Shown piece after piece: positions 8,112-17,138 of a stretch of DNA of 64,000 bases. The notes beneath the pieces are model-generated. The model saw only the letters and a list, made by a program, of their open reading frames with translations, did not search any database and was not told the DNA's origin. Source of the DNA: Flectobacillus longus (lineage in GTDB: Bacteria > Bacteroidota > Bacteroidia > Cytophagales > Spirosomataceae); the NCBI RefSeq assembly GCF_030056705.1, contig NZ_JASHIC010000038.1, forward strand, positions 1 to 64,000. The letters are read 5' to 3'. Numbering within the stretch: the stretch's first letter is position 1; each line of letters starts with the position of its first letter. A program made the position numbers and the translations under genes.

Positions 8112-8876
8112 TTAGTTATTCAAACGAATAAATCCACCATCAATTGGATAGTCTGTACCAGTGATAAAAGAAGCTTCATCAGAACATAAATATAATGCGA
8201 GTGCGGCTACTTCTTCTGGTTTTGCCATACGACCGATTGGCTGCGTTGCCGAAAGTTTAGCAAACATTTCTTCCTCACGACCAGGGTAGTTTTTCGCGAT
8301 AAAACCATCCACAAATGGTGTATGCACACGTGCAGGCGAGATACAGTTACAACGAATATTATCTTTGATATAGTCTTTTGCCACTGAAAGTGTCATAGTT
8401 AATACAGCACCTTTTGACATAGAATAAGCAAAACGGTCTGGCAAACCAATCGATGATGCGATAGAAGCCATGTTTAATATAACACCTCCACCATTTGCTT
8501 TCATGACTGGAACTACCGCATAAAGCGCGTTATAAACTCCTTTTACATTGACGTTATATACTCGATCAAAAGCATCGGCATCACAGTTTTCTAATGAACC
8601 TACATGAGCAATACCAGCATTGTTGACAAGTACGTCTACCTTGCCAATATGTTGAATCACTTTGCTTACTTGAGCTTGATTACTTACGTCACAAGCATGT
8701 ACTTGGGCTTGTCCACCAGCTTCAATTATTTCAGCTACTGAAGATTCTCCAGCAGAGGCATTTAGCTCTAAAATATGTACCACTGCTCCTTGTTTTCCAA
8801 ACAATACCGCAATGGCCTTACCAATGCCACTTCCACCACCTGTGACTACTGCTACTTTTCCTGATAAACTAAACAT
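8112..8876 (-). CDS. SDR oxidoreductase, probable 2-keto-3-deoxy-sugar-acid dehydrogenase
   Basis: A 254-residue SDR taken from the ATG at 8876; a longer frame would need a TTG at 8912. TGGGSGIG, NNAG and the intact catalytic YSMSK are visible, with DYPIDGGF at the end. The family includes the dehydrogenase that oxidises 2-keto-3-deoxy-L-fuconate or rhamnonate at C4, making the substrate for the FAH-type hydrolase encoded two genes downstream. It lies between the UxaA dehydratase and the SGNH gene, with 176-240 nt gaps containing repeats. The assigned step is an inference from context. Confidence 0.87.
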   Translation of the reverse strand: MFSLSGKVAVVTGGGSGIGKAIAVLFGKQGAVVHILELNASAGESSVAEIIEAGGQAQVHACDVSNQAQVSKVIQHIGKVDVLVNNAGIAHVGSLENCDADAFDRVYNVNVKGVYNALYAVVPVMKANGGGVILNMASIASSIGLPDRFAYSMSKGAVLTMTLSVAKDYIKDNIRCNCISPARVHTPFVDGFIAKNYPGREEEMFAKLSATQPIGRMAKPEEVAALALYLCSDEASFITGTDYPIDGGFIRLNN

Positions 8877-8984
8877 AAGATGTATATTTATTTGGCTGCT
8901 TAAAATCGCCAATGGATTGTTTTATTTCTTAAAAATTGCATTAGGCAAATAAGCCTCCTTGACTCCATGTTTTTTTTGCTGAAA

Positions 8985-9045
8985 GCCCTTAGTTGAAAGC
9001 CGAAAGCCCAAAAGTTGAATTTTATTTTGCCCACTTACTTATTCT
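8985..9045. repeat. Partial composite intergenic repeat
   Basis: GAAAGCC repeats followed by the ATTTTATTTTGCCCACTTACTTA module, also found near 51000 and 62215. An ACTCA-rich tract follows at about 9084-9108. Confidence 0.4.
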
Positions 9046-9112
9046 GAGTTATTTCCGAAATCAGAAATCCGAAATCACAAATAGTTCACCACTCACCATT
9101 CATCATTGCTAC

Positions 9113-10771
9113 TTAAAGGCTCACTCCTCTTCGCCAGAACATAAAGTCATCTTGCCCTAACTCCATTGCCTTTGTTTGGTACTCACCAGAAGCCAAGCCG
9201 ATAATATATTCTAAAACCATCTCGCCCATTTCTTCTACTGATTTTTCGCCTTCGATAATTGGTCCGCAATCAATATCTATGATTTCTGGTAATTTTTGTG
9301 CCAATTTTGTATTGGTAGAAAGTTTTACCATTGGACAAATAGGATTACCTGTTGGCGTACCCAAACCAGTGGTAAACAACTGGATTGTAGCACCTGCGCC
9401 AGCCATGCCAGAGGTTGCCAACACGTCGTTACCAGGGGTACAAACCAAATTCAAGCCCGCCTTTTTCGAATATTGTCCATATCCTAAAGCATCCACTACT
9501 GGCGATGAACCCGCTTTTTTGGCCGCACCTGCCGACTTGATTGCATCGGTAATCAAACCATCTTTGATATTACCTGGCGAAGGGTTCATATCAAATCCTG
9601 CACCAACGGCCTCAGCACGACGAGCATATTCTTTCATTAAATATCCAAAGTTATCTGCCACCTCTGTACTTACTGCACGGTTTTGCAGTTCTTGCTCAAC
9701 GCCACAAAGCTCTGGAAACTCTGCAATCATCACGTTGGCACCAAGCGCCACCAATAAATCAGCGGTATGACCAATAGCTGGATTGGCGGATATACCTGAA
9801 AAACCATCCGAACCTCCGCATTTTACACCAACTCTTAACTTGCTCAAAGGGGCAGGCTGTCTTTCGATTTCATTGATTTGAATCATTCCTACAAATGTTT
9901 GACGAATGGCTTCGGCCAACATTTGTGACTCACCCGAACCCAAATCTTGTTGTTGTTCAAGAATATATAGAGGCTTATCGAAATTAGGAGAAATTTTATG
10001 AATAGCTTCTTGCAAAATGCTTACTTGAGAATGTTGACATCCCAAACTCAACACAGTAATACCCGCTACATTGGGATTGACACAATAGCCTGCAAGGAGA
10101 TTGCAAAGGTTTTCAGAATCTTCACGATTTTCGCCACAACCACTTTCATGCGTCAAGAACTTAATACCATCAACGTTCTTGAATACACGATTTTGACGAT
10201 AATCTGTTTTCTTTTGCTGAAACTGAAAAGTTTTTAGAGAATCTATATCAGCACCAGACTGATAAGCATCGAGTAACGAACCTACTTGGTCGAGGTACAA
10301 ATCTGGTTGAGCATATCCAAGCGCTTTCAAGAAAGCCTGTTTCATGATATTCACATTGCGGTTTTCGCAAAATACCAGTGGAATCACCAACCAATAATTT
10401 TGCGTACCCACTTGTCCATCAGCACGATGGTAACCCATAAAAGTACGATTTGTCCAGGCCGAAACATCGGGAGCTTGCCAAGTGTAGTCCTTTAATTTCC
10501 CTTGAAAAGGTTCGGAAGCATGTTTCAAATTAAAGGTGTGAATAAGACCACCAGAAGGTATAGGCATTTGGGCTTTGCCCACCAATACACCATACATAGT
10601 TACCTCCTCACCTTGCTTTAAATCATCGATAGTAAACTTATGTTTGGCAGCGATATCATCTTGTAAAATGATTGTTTTCCCTTTGAAAACCACTTCTTCA
10701 CCCTTTTTCAAATCACAAAGAGCCACCAACACATTGTCCGTTGGATTTATTTGTAAAAATGTTCTTTTCAC
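9113..10771 (-). CDS. UxaA/altronate dehydratase-family protein (probable sugar-acid dehydratase)
   Basis: A 552-residue full-length member of the altronate/galactarate dehydratase family. An N-terminal SAF domain (about 1-90, VALCDLKKGEEV) is fused to the large C-terminal domain with ESGCGENRED, LSLGCQHSQ and KCGGSDGFSG cysteine-containing motifs. It uses a GTG start at 10771. It is the first gene of the operon. The Campylobacter jejuni fucose locus also pairs UxaA-type proteins with an SDR and an amidohydrolase, so this is the likely L-fuconate (or rhamnonate) dehydratase here, replacing the enolase-superfamily enzyme used by other bacteria. True altronate dehydratase activity remains possible. 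Confidence 0.9.
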   Translation of the reverse strand: MKRTFLQINPTDNVLVALCDLKKGEEVVFKGKTIILQDDIAAKHKFTIDDLKQGEEVTMYGVLVGKAQMPIPSGGLIHTFNLKHASEPFQGKLKDYTWQAPDVSAWTNRTFMGYHRADGQVGTQNYWLVIPLVFCENRNVNIMKQAFLKALGYAQPDLYLDQVGSLLDAYQSGADIDSLKTFQFQQKKTDYRQNRVFKNVDGIKFLTHESGCGENREDSENLCNLLAGYCVNPNVAGITVLSLGCQHSQVSILQEAIHKISPNFDKPLYILEQQQDLGSGESQMLAEAIRQTFVGMIQINEIERQPAPLSKLRVGVKCGGSDGFSGISANPAIGHTADLLVALGANVMIAEFPELCGVEQELQNRAVSTEVADNFGYLMKEYARRAEAVGAGFDMNPSPGNIKDGLITDAIKSAGAAKKAGSSPVVDALGYGQYSKKAGLNLVCTPGNDVLATSGMAGAGATIQLFTTGLGTPTGNPICPMVKLSTNTKLAQKLPEIIDIDCGPIIEGEKSVEEMGEMVLEYIIGLASGEYQTKAMELGQDDFMFWRRGVSL

Positions 10772-10874
10772 AGTGTATCTTTCTTTTGTTATCTGTTAGA
10801 AGAAGGGGTAAGTTTGAAAAAATACTCTTTGAGTTTTGCAATTTTTGCAAAATATAATGCTTCTATCTTTACGC

Positions 10875-10904
10875 AAAAAAGAGGAACCTGAGTGGGTTCC
10901 TCTT
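10875..10904 (-). terminator. Rho-independent terminator for the beta-barrel gene
   Basis: A perfect 10-bp stem (AAGAGGAACC / GGTTCCTCTT) with a 6-nt loop, followed on the minus strand by a T-run (the A-run at 10875-10880). It lies 44 nt past the stop of the gene at 10948-11490. Confidence 0.9.
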
Positions 10905-10947
10905 CAAAATTGCTTTATCTAAATGTGTTTGTGAAATTTATTATATT

Positions 10948-11490
10948 TTAGTACATACCACCGCCAATGGTGATGGCAGCTTTTATACCCAAGTATGACA
11001 TATTTTTAGGTGCTAAATTGTATTCAGCAGCCAAACGGAAATGGCTCAACTGAATCCCCAAACGAGGAACGAATCCAAAGCCTGAACCACCTGCGGCCTC
11101 AGCCGTAGTCGACCCATTATCATATATCGAGGCCGTAGCTCCAGAAAAAAGACCTACACCAAGACCGCCGAAAAATCTACTTTTGCCTTCACCAAGGTAA
11201 TAATCACCCGTTAGAACATAAGAGCCAACAGCACCAATAGAAGAAGAGGTTTCTGTTCCTGATCCGAATAGAGCAGCCTCTAATTTTAATCCAGCTACAA
11301 AATTATCGTTTATGGCATAGGCGGGTTCAATAGAGATACCTGCACCAGCACCGTAACCTTTAGTATAATTTGGAATCACATAGGTGAAAGGAGAAATATG
11401 AACTCTGAACGGTACATAGGATTCTGATTGTGCATTTGCAGAAAATGCGAAGGTAATAGCAATAGCTATTGTTAGTAAAAATTTATTCAT
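10948..11490 (-). CDS. Outer membrane beta-barrel protein
   Basis: 180 residues from the ATG at 11490. This start is preferred over the one at 11556 because it places a clean signal peptide (MNKFLLTIAIAITFAFSANAQ) at the N-terminus. The mature part shows alternating hydrophobic strands with Gly/aromatic girdles (GYGAGAGISIEPAYAI, FFGGLGVGLFSG, LGIKAAITIGGGMY). It looks like a small OmpW/OmpA-like porin-type barrel common in Bacteroidota. No ligand or enzymatic motif is seen. Monocistronic, with its own terminator. Confidence 0.82.
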   Translation of the reverse strand: MNKFLLTIAIAITFAFSANAQSESYVPFRVHISPFTYVIPNYTKGYGAGAGISIEPAYAINDNFVAGLKLEAALFGSGTETSSSIGAVGSYVLTGDYYLGEGKSRFFGGLGVGLFSGATASIYDNGSTTAEAAGGSGFGFVPRLGIQLSHFRLAAEYNLAPKNMSYLGIKAAITIGGGMY

Positions 11491-11961
11491 GAACTTCTGT
11501 AGATGATTTATAAATTTTGATAAAGCAATTATTGAAATAGCCACAAAAATACACAATTACAATCAATAATCTACGATAAAGTACAGTTTTAATGGTTTTT
11601 CAACATATAAATAATTATAAATTATTCAATACAATATCAAATAATTATTATTGAAAATAGACTTTATACATTCAGTGTATAAAAATGACGGATAAGACAT
11701 ATTGTTAGATAGCTTTTTGAATTCTAACAATAACCTTTACTAGGTTTAACCCATACTTTCAACACTAATTCTCACTAACCGTCAAAACACATAAATTACA
11801 CTTATACCCAATTTTATTAAATTAGAATCATTTATTATTCATTTGTAAACTAAAATTCAATTAATCTATAAAGTTTATAGGATATATAGTTTATATCATA
11901 TACCTTTGTATCATCAAACAAGACATAACAACTCATAACAATATAAAGACCTAGATAGAAT
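11491..11961. other. AT-rich divergent intergenic region
   Basis: About 470 nt between divergent genes, very AT-rich. Apart from the candidate -7 box at 11901-11908, I see no ORF, hairpin terminator or RNA gene. Confidence 0.5.
11901..11908 (+). promoter_or_regulatory. Candidate -7 box (TACCTTTG)
   Basis: TACCTTTG matches TAnnTTTG and lies 53 nt before the ATG at 11962, in AT-rich DNA. Confidence 0.5.
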
Positions 11962-12612
11962 ATGTTAGCTACGCAAAAAAGATATGAATTGAACTGGGAC
12001 GCTACGCTTCCTGTATATGTAGGCAAAAGAACTGCTAGACCTGCTATTAATATTGAATTAGGAAAGAGAATCAATCAAATAGAGTTTGACTATAAAAATT
12101 TGGTCGCTCAAAATTTACCATATACTTTCATACATCAAAATCCTGTACAACTCAAAAAGCTGGTTGGTCGCAAGCCATTAGTAATTAGCTTCTTATCATC
12201 TGGATGGAACGAATATGGTATCCAACATTTTGAAAAATTACAACAAGTATATCACGAAATTTTGGCCATTGGTGGTAACCTCTTAGTCATTGTAAATGCC
12301 AAAGCTGAAGAAGTTAGAGACTTTCAAAGACATTTTAACATTGGCTTCAACTTATTGGCAGACCCTGAGCAAAAAATAGCTCAAAGTTTAGGACTATTCA
12401 ATAAACAATATCCTGTTTGGGACTATGTTTCAGGTATTTCAGAAGATGTTCCTTTGCCTGCTACCATTGTTATCAATACACAAGAAAAGGTTGTTTATTC
12501 GGCTGTTGATCTCAATTTTGACAAACCGTTTCAACCTACCGAAATGTTAGCTGCCGTTTTTGGGGCTAATAAAAATATTCCTGTTGTGATTCGTCAAGAG
12601 TTGGCGGCATAG
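11962..12612 (+). CDS. Cysteine-free peroxiredoxin-like (AhpC/TSA fold) protein
   Basis: A 216-residue protein with a thioredoxin-fold core: VGRKPLVISFLSSGWNEYGIQHFEKLQQ, a NAKAEEVRDFQRHFN strand-helix, NLLADPEQKIAQSLGL and VPLPATIVIN. The layout matches peroxiredoxin-like proteins in which RGGWCPYC carries the peroxidatic cysteine. Here that site reads SSGWNEYG, and the protein contains no cysteine at all. It cannot work as a thiol peroxidase or disulfide reductase, so a binding, chaperone or regulatory role is more likely. No signal peptide, so cytoplasmic. Upstream has a good -7 box. Confidence 0.8.
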   Translation: MLATQKRYELNWDATLPVYVGKRTARPAINIELGKRINQIEFDYKNLVAQNLPYTFIHQNPVQLKKLVGRKPLVISFLSSGWNEYGIQHFEKLQQVYHEILAIGGNLLVIVNAKAEEVRDFQRHFNIGFNLLADPEQKIAQSLGLFNKQYPVWDYVSGISEDVPLPATIVINTQEKVVYSAVDLNFDKPFQPTEMLAAVFGANKNIPVVIRQELAA

Positions 12613-12763
12613 ACTGGTTTTACATATTTCAAACTTAAAGTTTGTATATCAGCAACGCATGCTAAGAATCATTCTTCACAACTCTTCGTTGTGAACTACT
12701 ATTTATTAACAAACTAAAATTCATTTTTTTTAACCTATTAGTATATAAAAACTATAGATTAAA

Positions 12764-12907
12764 ATGAATAAATCAACAGAGTCCATAACTGATGATTTTT
12801 TAGACAAATCTGAATTAGGCATCCGATTCTTATTATCTATAGTAGTAATCATCATTATTGTATTAATTGGATTTAGCGTATATTATTGGGGGTTACCTGA
12901 TTGTTAG
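12764..12907 (+). CDS. Small single-pass membrane protein, 47 aa
   Basis: ATG at 12764 opens a 47-residue frame: a polar, acidic N-terminus (STESITDDFLDKSE) followed by one strongly hydrophobic helix (FLLSIVVIIIIVLIGFSVYY) and a short tail. It sits in AT-rich DNA downstream of the peroxiredoxin-like gene. No homologue recognised. The clear amphipathic/transmembrane design supports a real gene, but its length leaves doubt. Confidence 0.5.
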   Translation: MNKSTESITDDFLDKSELGIRFLLSIVVIIIIVLIGFSVYYWGLPDC

Positions 12908-13238
12908 GTAGTATTATTAAGTGAAAAAATTGGTTGGTGATCCAAGACATTCAACGTGTACAAAGAATTGCTGGTGGCATTTCAAGCAAAGAATGGGTGG
13001 TTTCATACTTCTTGAGTGCCACCGCCTAACTATAGTGAAATCATTGAGATTGTTTTTGGAGAATTGTACTCGGCATTGGGCATTGCCCTAGCTGGCAGCC
13101 CAATGGAAGAGTCTTTTGTATCTCAACCAAAGTCAATACATTGATTTTCAGATATATCACAAGAATTCATTAGTACTTAATTGCTGATTCTGAAAACCTC
13201 ATATCAGCCAATTTATTATCACGCCAAACTCATAACTC
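12908..13238 (+). pseudogene. Possible degraded coding sequence
   Basis: About 330 nt with protein-like stretches in two frames. One reads VIQDIQRVQRIAGGIS... and ends at a TAA near 13029. The other continues from PPNYSEIIEIVFGELYSALG to a TGA near 13143. Codon use looks coding but no intact frame joins them. I do not recognise the parent family. It may be the frameshifted relic of one gene, or chance. Confidence 0.3.
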
Positions 13239-13251
13239 ATTGATAAAACCT

Positions 13252-14457
13252 ATGCACACTAAATATTTGGCATTTGCTATTCCACTATTTTTAGTTTTCA
13301 TGGGGCTTGAATATTTTCTTTCGAAGGTTCAAGGAAAGAAATTTTATAAATTCAAGGATACCATCGCAAACTTAAATGTAGGTATTGCCGAGCGTCTGAT
13401 TGACTGCTTCAGCATTGGCTTATTCTACTTTTACTATGATTACCTGCAAAAAAATCTTGGTTTTTTTGATATTAAATCAGGCGTTTTTGCTTGGATTGCC
13501 CTGCTCCTGCTAACAGATTTGTTGTGGTACTGGTACCACAGATTAGGTCATGAGGTAAATATTTTATGGAGTGTGCATATTGTACATCACCAAAGTGAGG
13601 AATTCAATTTTACGGTTTCGGCTCGTATTACGATTTTTCAGGCTATTGCAAGAACATTTTTCTGGTCTATCCTACCAATTATAGGTTTCAATGCAGATAT
13701 GATTAGCATTGTACTTTTGATACATGGGATTTATCCATTTTTTACGCACACGCGCACTGTTGGGAAGCTAGGATTTTTGGAGTATATTTTCGTAACACCT
13801 TCACACCATCGTGTGCATCATGCTAGCAACGAGCAGTATTTAGATAAAAACTACAGCGATATGTTTATCTTTTGGGATAAGCTATTTGGTACTTTTGCTG
13901 AAGAAACTGAAGAGCCTGTTTATGGATTGACCAAACCGCTCAAAAGTTATAGTTTTCTCTGGCAACATTTTCATTATATGATTGAGTTGGCATACGCTTT
14001 TAAGCACGCCAAAACCTTCAAAGAAAGATTGAAGATTATTTTTGGAAAACCCGAGACACTAGACCCTCGCATTCGTGAAGAATTAGAGAAACGATTTATT
14101 ATTCAGTTTAATGAAGACCATAACAGTAAACGTGTTTATACTTATGTGGTTGTTCAAATGATTTCGTTGCTCATTGGGCTGTTTGTCATCATTTATTTTC
14201 TAGATAGTATTAGTCTTACCTCACAAATACTCTGGGCTTTTTTCATCTTAATATCGTTGATTAACTGTGGGGCACTATTAGAGCAAAAACGTTGGATTAT
14301 CTATTTGGAAGCTATTCGCCTTTTTATTGTCGGTGTGCTTATTCAATTGAATTACCCAACCACCGAAATATTTTATGCCATAGCTATCATTGGATTGGTT
14401 ATCGTTGCTTTTGCCAAAACCCTTAAAAACCAATACTTCAAGCTTATCTTCGGATAA
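13252..14457 (+). CDS. Fatty acid hydroxylase / sterol desaturase-family membrane protein
   Basis: 401 residues from the ATG at 13252; a TTG four codons earlier is also open. Several transmembrane helices surround the histidine clusters that bind the di-iron centre: HRLGHE (HX3H), HIVHHQ (HX2HH) and HHRVHH (HX2HH), with HTRT between them. The family hydroxylates or desaturates lipids, including alkylglycerol monooxygenase-like enzymes. The C-terminal third adds four or more extra hydrophobic helices beyond the minimal family domain. Inner membrane. It is flanked by two tiny single-pass membrane ORFs. Confidence 0.9.
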   Translation: MHTKYLAFAIPLFLVFMGLEYFLSKVQGKKFYKFKDTIANLNVGIAERLIDCFSIGLFYFYYDYLQKNLGFFDIKSGVFAWIALLLLTDLLWYWYHRLGHEVNILWSVHIVHHQSEEFNFTVSARITIFQAIARTFFWSILPIIGFNADMISIVLLIHGIYPFFTHTRTVGKLGFLEYIFVTPSHHRVHHASNEQYLDKNYSDMFIFWDKLFGTFAEETEEPVYGLTKPLKSYSFLWQHFHYMIELAYAFKHAKTFKERLKIIFGKPETLDPRIREELEKRFIIQFNEDHNSKRVYTYVVVQMISLLIGLFVIIYFLDSISLTSQILWAFFILISLINCGALLEQKRWIIYLEAIRLFIVGVLIQLNYPTTEIFYAIAIIGLVIVAFAKTLKNQYFKLIFG

Positions 14458-14504
14458 GCTTGAGTGACAAATCTTTTTCTCACATTGTAAACTTCATTAT
14501 TGTC

Positions 14505-14648
14505 ATGGAATATATTTTATCATTACGCAAAGAATTCTCTTTTGACAAGACACTTCGTTATTTGGAATCTTCCTTAATGTGGGCAATTGTCATTGTAGTA
14601 TATGCAGGTCTACTTATCATTCTTGGAAATCATTATTTTGGGGCTTAG
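14505..14648 (+). CDS. Small single-pass membrane protein, 47 aa
   Basis: ATG at 14505 gives 47 residues: an N-terminal amphipathic part (MEYILSLRKEFSFDKTLRYLE) and a C-terminal transmembrane helix (LMWAIVIVVYAGLLIIL). It begins 47 nt after the hydroxylase stop, so co-transcription is plausible. A longer frame from a TTG at 14460 exists. No family recognised; it could be an accessory subunit of the hydroxylase. Confidence 0.45.
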   Translation: MEYILSLRKEFSFDKTLRYLESSLMWAIVIVVYAGLLIILGNHYFGA

Positions 14649-14652
14649 AAAT

Positions 14653-14829
14653 TGAGTGAATTAAGATTGAGTGAATGAGTGATTTTTTACTCTAAGTCTT
14701 ATCAATGGAAACGCATTGTCTTACCTTTAAAAATATATTATGTTTGAATTTGTCATCAAAAAAAGAGGTCGAAATTAGCTTTCGACCGCTTTTTTTGATA
14801 CAGTTTTAGACGCAAAGCATAGCATCTCT
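14653..14829. repeat. Composite repeat: GAGTGA run, GGTCGAAA hairpin, degenerate AGACGCAA palindrome
   Basis: Three modules: a GAGTGAAT-type run (14653-14687), a hairpin (14755-14800) and AGACGCAAAGCATAGCATCT (14808-14827). The same modules recur at 23543-23920 and 51104-51252. Confidence 0.55.
14755..14800. terminator. Bidirectional terminator hairpin
   Basis: ATCAAAAAAAGAGGTCGAAA pairs with TTTCGACCGCTTTTTTTGAT around a short loop. Long A/T flanks allow termination of the plus-strand genes on the left and of the minus-strand lipoprotein gene on the right. Confidence 0.75.
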
Positions 14830-14851
14830 AATATTAAGGTGCTTAAAATCC

Positions 14852-16858
14852 TTACAGACTAGCAGTAGTGAGTTGTCCTGAAATAGTTACTGTGCCTCTC
14901 GAAATACCTCCGTTGAAAGTTCCACCATTGTAATAGCCACCGATATTTGTACCTCCATTTTCACCACCTGAGAAAACATTATACGATGTTCCATTTTTTA
15001 AGGTAGGAGAAGAATAGACAAAATAATACGCAGCACGAGTTGGTATAAACGTAAACAAAGGATTTCCACTTGCATCAATCAATGAGAATGGATTTCCTCC
15101 TGCATATCCGACTGTAAATTTCAAAAATACGGTTGGTTGAGTAGAACCAGCACTCGTTGCTTTTGCTACAGCGGTATTGTTTGGTCCACCAGCGATAAAT
15201 ACTCCACCAGTAATGTTAAATGTACCGTTATAATCAAAAGCCACTGTCGTAGATAAGGTGGTGCCTTGGACAATTACCGTTCCACCAGATTGAGCAATGC
15301 TACCATTACTATCAATACATTCGCCTCCAGAAGAACTCACAATTACTGTCCCGCCCGTGATGGTTAGCAAACTGCCATCGTTAGAAGTACCATCAGTTGT
15401 AGTACTAGTGTAGATGCTATCATCTGTAGAAATCACTGAAATATATCCTGCATTAATGGTCACTTTAGGAGCCGAAAGACCATCTACAGAAGTGGTAATA
15501 TCTACCGAACCGCCATTTACCGTAATCGAAGCCGCTGATTTAATTGCATCATTTGAAGAGGAGATTGTTAAATAGCCTCCATTAATAGCGATTGAACCTG
15601 TTCCAACAAATGCTTTGGCATCGGTTGTTTCAGTCGTGCTATAGGTATAAATAGACCCAGAAGTAGTGAGAGTAATAGTTCCACCAGCAACTGTCGAAGC
15701 TCCATCAACTATGATTCCTTTACCACCAACTCCAGTATTGCTAATTGAAATCGTTCCATCTTGAATAGCCAAATTTCCTCCGCAACTAATCCCTGAAGAC
15801 GAAACTGTTGCTTTATCTGTCGTATTATAATAAGAAGCCCCTCCTGTCAAAATTGTAAGTTTGCCAGCGGTTAGTGTCAAGTCACCACTTGTTTTTATTC
15901 CTTTACAACCATTCCCCGAAGTATATAGAGCAACAGTCGCAGTGGATGAATTCATATTTAGATAACTATTGCTATTAATAGCCTTCACTTTTTCGCCAGA
16001 AGCATTTACAGTAAGTGTACCTCCACTGATTTGTACATAAGGCAAAATACTGGTATCTGTGCCCGTATAACTCGTCGTAATGCCATCGCTACTGGCTGTA
16101 ATACCCATCGCTCCTCCCGAAATGTTAACATATCCTGCTTCGACTTCGACACCACTTTCAGTCGAAACCAATGTTAAATTTCCTCCCGTCATTTGAAAAT
16201 TACTGTAAGCATGAATTGCATCGGCAGCGGCTTGTGTAACCGAAATAGTTCCTCCTTGAATGTTTATATTACCATCACTCACAATAGCATGTTTGTAACT
16301 CGCATAAATCAAGATACTTCCTGCACCAGTAATATCAAGCTGACCTTCACTAAAGAAAGTTCCTTTTTGATCTTCGGTACTTGTGGCATAATTAGCTCCA
16401 TCGATTAGACGATTCATCGTGCCTCCAACCAAGGTAACTGTAGCTTTTTTACTAGACTGGATATTAATCGCAGGGCCATCGGAATTGACCAAACTTGTCC
16501 CATTGAGCACTAAATTAAAGGCGGCATCGCTATAAATTTTAAGACTCGCATTTGTACTTTGCCCAGAAATAACATAGCTGATTGGCGTACTATTATTGGT
16601 TGATTTTACTACGACATCACCATTTGTTACAGAGACATCTACACCACTAGCAATATTGTTGGTAATGGTTGGAGTGGTACCATCGTAGTCAATATGAACC
16701 GCATTGGCGATGGTCGTATCCTTGGTATAAGTTTCAATATCGGCTACATTAACTGTAGCGTCGGTAACATCTTCAGTGGTGTTACAGGCTACAAATGAAA
16801 GGCTGAGAAGTAACGCAGAAAATAGTTTTACTGCCAATTTTAAGTGTTTATTATTCAT
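14852..16858 (-). CDS. Cthe_2159-type beta-helix carbohydrate-binding lipoprotein
   Basis: 668 residues from the ATG at 16858, chosen because it gives a clean lipoprotein signal (MNNKHLKLAVKLFSALLLSLSFVAC); the frame is open 11 codons further. The mature protein is a long series of parallel beta-helix rungs of the type GxLTITSGG, ISGGTLTVNASGE, INGGYLTISSSNDAIKS and ITGGTVIVSSSGGECIDSNG. The Ser/Thr/Gly/Asn-rich rungs and conserved Asp positions match the Cthe_2159 family (carbohydrate-binding, calcium-loaded beta-helices related to pectate lyases). Probably surface-anchored. Single gene on the minus strand. Binding target unknown. Confidence 0.85.
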   Translation of the reverse strand: MNNKHLKLAVKLFSALLLSLSFVACNTTEDVTDATVNVADIETYTKDTTIANAVHIDYDGTTPTITNNIASGVDVSVTNGDVVVKSTNNSTPISYVISGQSTNASLKIYSDAAFNLVLNGTSLVNSDGPAINIQSSKKATVTLVGGTMNRLIDGANYATSTEDQKGTFFSEGQLDITGAGSILIYASYKHAIVSDGNINIQGGTISVTQAAADAIHAYSNFQMTGGNLTLVSTESGVEVEAGYVNISGGAMGITASSDGITTSYTGTDTSILPYVQISGGTLTVNASGEKVKAINSNSYLNMNSSTATVALYTSGNGCKGIKTSGDLTLTAGKLTILTGGASYYNTTDKATVSSSGISCGGNLAIQDGTISISNTGVGGKGIIVDGASTVAGGTITLTTSGSIYTYSTTETTDAKAFVGTGSIAINGGYLTISSSNDAIKSAASITVNGGSVDITTSVDGLSAPKVTINAGYISVISTDDSIYTSTTTDGTSNDGSLLTITGGTVIVSSSGGECIDSNGSIAQSGGTVIVQGTTLSTTVAFDYNGTFNITGGVFIAGGPNNTAVAKATSAGSTQPTVFLKFTVGYAGGNPFSLIDASGNPLFTFIPTRAAYYFVYSSPTLKNGTSYNVFSGGENGGTNIGGYYNGGTFNGGISRGTVTISGQLTTASL

Positions 16859-17138
16859 AATCTCTCTGTATTGGTGTTTCGTTTCGGACAATGGTTTGTT
16901 TAGATTTGATTATTTTCAGACCGATTTTTATTGGTAAAAACCTCTACACCCTCAAAGACCCTATTTTTTAACTGAACGTTACTTCATTTTTGCGTTTTTT
17001 TAGAATGAGTCTAAGCAAAGGCATTTTTTGTCGACTAAATCCCTGTTTATTGCAATATTCCCCCATAATTGGCGAATCTCTCCCCTATCTCTCGAAATTG
17101 TACTTTTTACTTTTGTTGTTGTAAAACCTTTAATAAAT

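Noticed and set aside
9279-9770. 163-aa plus-strand ORF within the UxaA gene
   Set aside because: Antisense to a conserved enzyme; the composition (Pro/Ala/Ser-rich) is what reverse reading of the gene gives.
12676-12696. Small hairpin TTCACAAC/GTTGTGAA as a regulatory RNA
   Set aside because: Short arms and no flanking T-run or conservation visible; nothing distinguishes it from chance or a weak terminator.
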